Source: an uncultured archaeon A07HN63 (lineage in GTDB: Archaea > Halobacteriota > Halobacteria > Halobacteriales > Haloferacaceae). From it: a DNA stretch of 8,974 nucleotides. The stretch's first letter is position 1. Each line of letters starts with the position of its first letter. The position numbers and the translations under genes were made by a program. The stretch covers positions 65,264 to 74,237 of the forward strand of contig KI543220.1 in NCBI GenBank assembly GCA_000496215.1. The letters are read 5' to 3'. Positions 6,536-8,974 of this stretch are shown here, one piece after another. The notes beneath the pieces are model-generated. The model was not told where the DNA came from, made no database searches, and saw only the letters and a program-made list of their open reading frames with translations.

Positions 6536-6637
6536 ACCCCCCCGTAGACGGCGAGACAGGTATGTGTCTCGGTCGGCGGCCCTCCACTGCCGGTCGAGAG
6601 TAACAAGGGCTAAGCCGCCGGCTGTGGACCAACCTGT
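6536..6637. promoter_or_regulatory. Divergent promoter region, M24 peptidase and MutS-like ATPase
   Basis: This 102-bp gap separates the two divergent start codons. Towards the peptidase, CACATACC at 6559-6566 (read on the minus strand) is the best TATA-like element, roughly 23-25 nt from the ATG. Towards the MutS-like gene, TAACAAGGGCTAAG at 6601-6614 is the only AT-rich stretch and ends about 23 nt before the ATG. Both are weak matches, and no operator-like symmetry stands out. Confidence 0.4.
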
Positions 6638-8392
6638 ATGCGACTTGAGGAGTACTGGGGTGTCGGTCCGAAAACGGCCGAACTGCTGCGGGACGGCATC
6701 GGCGAACCCGAGGCTATCGCGGCCATCGAGCGCGCCGATATCCGCACGCTGACGGCGGCCGGCCTGCCGCGGGGGCGAGCCGTCCGCATCCTGCGGCGGG
6801 CGACCGGCACCGAAGGCATGGACGTGCTGGCGACGAGCGACACGCGAGACGTGTACGACGACCTGCTCGCGCTGGCCAGCGAGTACGCGCTCACCGACCA
6901 CGCCGCAGATCGAATCCGTGTCATGACGCCGCTGACCAGCCGCGACGCGATGGCCGACCGGCTGGACGACGTGCTGGCGGCGAAAGCCGCGTGGCGCGGG
7001 CTGACGAGCGACGAACGAGCGCAGGTGACCGACGCCTTCGACGCCTACGACGACGCGGGTGGGACCGACAGCGCGGCCGTCGCGGCCGCCCTCGAACTCA
7101 AAGCCGTCGGGCTGGACGGCGACCCCTTCGACGCGCTGGCCGACAGCGACCCCGACGCGCTCCGGGAAGCAAAAGGCGCACTCGGCTACATCCGCGAGAC
7201 CGACGACGGCCCGGAAGTACTGGATGGCGCGGACGACGAACTCGATACACTGCGCGAACAGCGGGACGCAGCGGCCGACCTCTCTGACGCCGCGTTCGAT
7301 ATCGTCGACACCGTCCGCGACGACGGGATTCGGGATATGGAAACACTGCGGCGGCGGGTGGTCGACCACATCGCCGAGGAGACGGGGATCGCACAGTCGC
7401 GGGTGCGGTCGGCCGCGGCCGACGACGCGGTCGACGCGGCGGATTTCGTCTCCCAGACGCTACGGTCGCTCGTCGACGAGCTGGAGGGCGCGGTCGCCGA
7501 CCGGGAGGCCACGGTTGCCGACGAGTTACAGGGACAGATCGGCGACGCCGAGGCCGATGTCGAGGCCGCCGTCGAGGCCATCGGCGATATCGCGCTGTCG
7601 CTGTCGCTGGGACGGTTCGCCGCCGCCTTCGACCTCCAGCGGCCCCGATTGGTCGACGACGGGATCGCCGTCGAGGGCGCGCGGAACCTGTTTCTCGACG
7701 GCGACGTGCAGCCGATCACCTACGGCGTCGGGGGCCACGAGATCACCGACACGGGACGAGCGCATACCCCACCGAGCGGCGACCGCGTGACCGTCCTGAC
7801 GGGTGCGAACTCCGGTGGGAAGACGACGCTTTTGGAGACGCTGAGTCAGGTCGCGCTGCTGACCGCGATGGGGCTGCCGGTGCCGGCCGAGACCGCCGAG
7901 GTGGGCGTCTTCGAGACGGTCGTCTTCCATCGCCGCCATGCCTCGTTCAACGCGGGCGTGCTGGAGTCGACGCTGAAATCCATCGTCCCGCCGCTGACCA
8001 ACGACGGCCGGACGCTGATGCTCGTCGACGAGTTCGAGGCGATCACCGAGCCCGGCCGGGCGGCGGACCTGCTGAACGGGCTGGTCGAGTTGACCGTCGA
8101 CCGCGAGGCGCTGGGCGTCTACGTCACCCACCTCGCCGACGATCTGAGTCCGCTGCCCGACGCGGCCCGGATCGACGGCATCTTCGCCGAGGGGCTGGAT
8201 CAGGATCTCGATCTACGGGTGGACTACCAGCCGCAGTTCGGGACGGTCGGCAAATCGACGCCGGAGTTCATCGTCTCGCGGCTGGTCGCCAACGCCGGGG
8301 ATCGGGCCGAACGCGCCGGCTTCGAGTCGCTGGCCGCCGCCGTCGGCGAGGAGGCCGTCCAGCGCACGCTGTCGGACGTCGAATGGCAGTAG
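6638..8392 (+). CDS. MutS-family ATPase with N-terminal helix-hairpin-helix
   Basis: This 584-residue protein combines an N-terminal helix-hairpin-helix (VGPKTAELL, residues 9-17, with a second copy-like AAGLPRGRAVRIL at 40-52), a long alpha-helical acidic middle (about 70-320, coiled-coil-like at 195-315), and a C-terminal MutS-type ABC ATPase. Visible ATPase parts are Walker A GANSGGKTT (389-397), the signature-helix region SFNAGVLESTL (436-446), Walker B LMLVDEFE (460-467), the H-loop THLADDL (497-503) and the late TPEFIVSRL motif (541-549). It lacks the mismatch-recognition domain of MutS1 and the Smr nuclease domain of bacterial MutS2, so it belongs with the MutS2/MutS5-like archaeal group. 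The HhH implies non-specific DNA binding. A role in recombination intermediates or repair is inferred; the true substrate is unknown. It is transcribed alone, divergent from the peptidase. Confidence 0.88.
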   Translation: MRLEEYWGVGPKTAELLRDGIGEPEAIAAIERADIRTLTAAGLPRGRAVRILRRATGTEGMDVLATSDTRDVYDDLLALASEYALTDHAADRIRVMTPLTSRDAMADRLDDVLAAKAAWRGLTSDERAQVTDAFDAYDDAGGTDSAAVAAALELKAVGLDGDPFDALADSDPDALREAKGALGYIRETDDGPEVLDGADDELDTLREQRDAAADLSDAAFDIVDTVRDDGIRDMETLRRRVVDHIAEETGIAQSRVRSAAADDAVDAADFVSQTLRSLVDELEGAVADREATVADELQGQIGDAEADVEAAVEAIGDIALSLSLGRFAAAFDLQRPRLVDDGIAVEGARNLFLDGDVQPITYGVGGHEITDTGRAHTPPSGDRVTVLTGANSGGKTTLLETLSQVALLTAMGLPVPAETAEVGVFETVVFHRRHASFNAGVLESTLKSIVPPLTNDGRTLMLVDEFEAITEPGRAADLLNGLVELTVDREALGVYVTHLADDLSPLPDAARIDGIFAEGLDQDLDLRVDYQPQFGTVGKSTPEFIVSRLVANAGDRAERAGFESLAAAVGEEAVQRTLSDVEWQ

Positions 8393-8407
8393 CCCGGCGC
8401 GTCGGGC
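8392..8407 (+). terminator. Weak hairpin after the MutS-like gene
   Basis: GCCCG at 8392-8396 can pair with CGGGC at 8403-8407 around a 6-nt loop. The stem overlaps the last base of the TAG stop. It has only five pairs and no T run, so a terminator role is a guess from position. Confidence 0.2.
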
Positions 8408-8454
8408 GTGATCTGCTGAGTCGCAGGCGTGGGTCCAAGTTGCGGGCGTGGGTC
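8403..8454 (+). repeat. Three short CRGGCGTG direct repeats upstream of lsm
   Basis: The octamer CGGGCGTG occurs at 8403-8410 and 8443-8450, with a CAGGCGTG variant at 8424-8431. The last two copies extend to GCRGGCGTGGGTC. Spacing is 21 and 19 bp, about two helical turns. They sit 48-95 bp ahead of the lsm TATA box, where an activator or repressor could bind; no known regulator motif is recognised. Confidence 0.35.
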
Positions 8455-8497
8455 TGGCTGGGCGAACGCGGCGAGCAGGACGCCCTGTTTCGGTACG

Positions 8498-8505
8498 TTT
8501 AATAT
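8498..8505 (+). promoter_or_regulatory. TATA box for the lsm-rpl37e operon
   Basis: TTTAATAT is the clearest TATA box in the window, in otherwise GC-rich sequence. Its end lies 22 nt before the lsm ATG, predicting a leaderless transcript. The spacing also favours the ATG at 8528 over upstream in-frame GTG codons. Confidence 0.75.
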
Positions 8506-8527
8506 CGAATCACGACGCTGTCTTGAT

Positions 8528-8779
8528 ATGAGTGGACGACCCCTCGATGTTCTTGAGGCGTCGCTGGAGGAGCCGGTGACCGTCCGGCTGAAGGATGGCA
8601 CCGCGTTCACCGGCTCGCTGGCCGGCTTCGATCAACATATGAACGTCGTGCTCGATCCGCCGGCCGTCGACGACGAGGAAGAGCACGGAATCGATGAGGG
8701 CGTCGACGAGATCGCCGTCGAGGCGGTCGAAGACACAACCATTATACGCGGCGACAACGTCGTTTCGATCAATCTATGA
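8528..8779 (+). CDS. lsm: Sm-like archaeal RNA-binding protein (Lsm/SmAP)
   Basis: This 83-residue protein belongs to the Lsm family, whose archaeal members form heptameric rings that bind U-rich RNA and small RNAs in the cytoplasm. The Sm1 motif is clear at about residues 16-45 (PVTVRLKDGTAFTGSLAGFD then MNVVLDPP), and the Sm2 motif ends the protein (TIIRGDNVVSINL, with the diagnostic IRG). Between them is a short acidic linker (DDEEEHGIDEGVDE), as expected in a halophile. The start ATG follows a strong TATA box by 22 nt. The stop overlaps the start of rpl37e as ATGA, and this lsm-rpl37e pairing is common in archaea. The product is therefore probably made in step with a ribosomal protein and linked to RNA metabolism. 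Confidence 0.96.
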   Translation: MSGRPLDVLEASLEEPVTVRLKDGTAFTGSLAGFDQHMNVVLDPPAVDDEEEHGIDEGVDEIAVEAVEDTTIIRGDNVVSINL

Positions 8780-8952
8780 CCGGTGCAGGAACCCCGACGC
8801 AGGGCAAGAAGAACAAGACGACGCACGTCAAATGTCGGCGCTGCGGCGAGAAGTCCTACCACTCGAAAAAGAAGGAATGCTCCTCGTGTGGCTTCGGCAA
8901 ATCGGCGAAGCGACGCGACTACGAGTGGCAGTCGAAAGCTGGCGACAACTAA
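8776..8952 (+). CDS. rpl37e: Large-subunit ribosomal protein eL37 (L37e)
   Basis: This 58-residue basic protein begins MTGAGTPTQGKKNKTTHVKC and carries a zinc ribbon formed by Cys20, Cys23, Cys35 and Cys38 (CRRCG and CSSCG). The TPTQGKKN start, the THxxCRRCG segment and the GKSAKRRDYEW region are hallmarks of eL37, a 50S subunit protein that contacts 23S rRNA. The length is normal for archaea. It starts within the last bases of lsm (ATGA overlap) with no own promoter or clear Shine-Dalgarno site, so translation is probably coupled to lsm. Its basic charge contrasts with the acidic neighbours, as expected for an rRNA-binding protein. Confidence 0.97.
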   Translation: MTGAGTPTQGKKNKTTHVKCRRCGEKSYHSKKKECSSCGFGKSAKRRDYEWQSKAGDN

Positions 8953-8965
8953 GGACTCCGTCCTT
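8951..8965 (+). terminator. Small hairpin at the end of rpl37e
   Basis: AAGGAC at 8951-8956 and GTCCTT at 8960-8965 form a perfect six-pair stem with a TCC loop, beginning inside the TAA stop. A T-containing TTCTC follows a few bases on before the window ends. It could terminate or attenuate transcription, but it is short and the downstream sequence is not visible. Confidence 0.3.
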
Positions 8966-8974
8966 GCGGTTCTC

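Noticed and set aside
6536..7369. N-terminal extension of the M24 peptidase frame, which stays open for 834 nt upstream of the ATG at 6535
   Set aside because: It is antisense to the well-supported MutS-like gene, has a composition unlike the acidic peptidase, and family-like sequence begins only at 6535.
8429..8527. Upstream start for the Lsm protein, adding about 33 residues
   Set aside because: The extension crosses the TATA box and repeats, and encodes no Sm-fold sequence. The ATG at 8528 gives the standard Lsm length.

Overview
The window is a high-GC stretch of a haloarchaeal (class Halobacteria) chromosome. The evidence is very acidic, lysine-poor cytoplasmic proteins, archaeal markers (an Lsm/SmAP protein overlapping ribosomal protein L37e), a Tat-type lipoprotein signal, and AT-rich TATA-like boxes 22-24 nt in front of several start codons, as in leaderless haloarchaeal mRNAs. 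It is gene-dense. I see no insertion sequence, CRISPR array, tRNA or rRNA, and no intergenic stretch longer than about 135 bp.

Layout. The left edge holds the 3' part of a plus-strand gene for an exported, probably lipid-anchored, DsbA-like thioredoxin-fold protein. A block of six minus-strand genes follows. In transcription order, starting near 6.5 kb, they are: an M24-family Xaa-Pro-type peptidase, a small protein of unknown function, a TyrA-type prephenate dehydrogenase, an Rsm22-family methyltransferase gene, an eight-repeat PQQ-like beta-propeller protein, and methionine sulfoxide reductase msrA, which converges on the DsbA-like gene. Divergent from the peptidase, a MutS-family ATPase with an N-terminal helix-hairpin-helix runs on the plus strand. 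After it come lsm and rpl37e, overlapping by 4 nt as a translation/RNA operon.

How the genes relate. tyrA and the methyltransferase gene overlap by GTGA, and a Shine-Dalgarno-like GGTGA precedes the second start, so they look translationally coupled. msrA and the DsbA-like lipoprotein both act on oxidised or thiol proteins, but they converge and are not an operon. The propeller gene and msrA each have their own TATA-like box.

Two genes carry apparent one-base deletions: the Rsm22-family gene near its 5' end, in a run of four G at 3916-3919, and the M24 peptidase near its 3' end, around 5384. In each case one added base restores the expected family sequence. Two such lesions within 1.5 kb suggest sequencing or assembly error as much as real decay. 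I found no convincing new multi-gene system. The most interesting items are the signal-less, perfectly 40-residue-periodic propeller, the HhH-MutS ATPase and the uncharacterised 115-residue protein.
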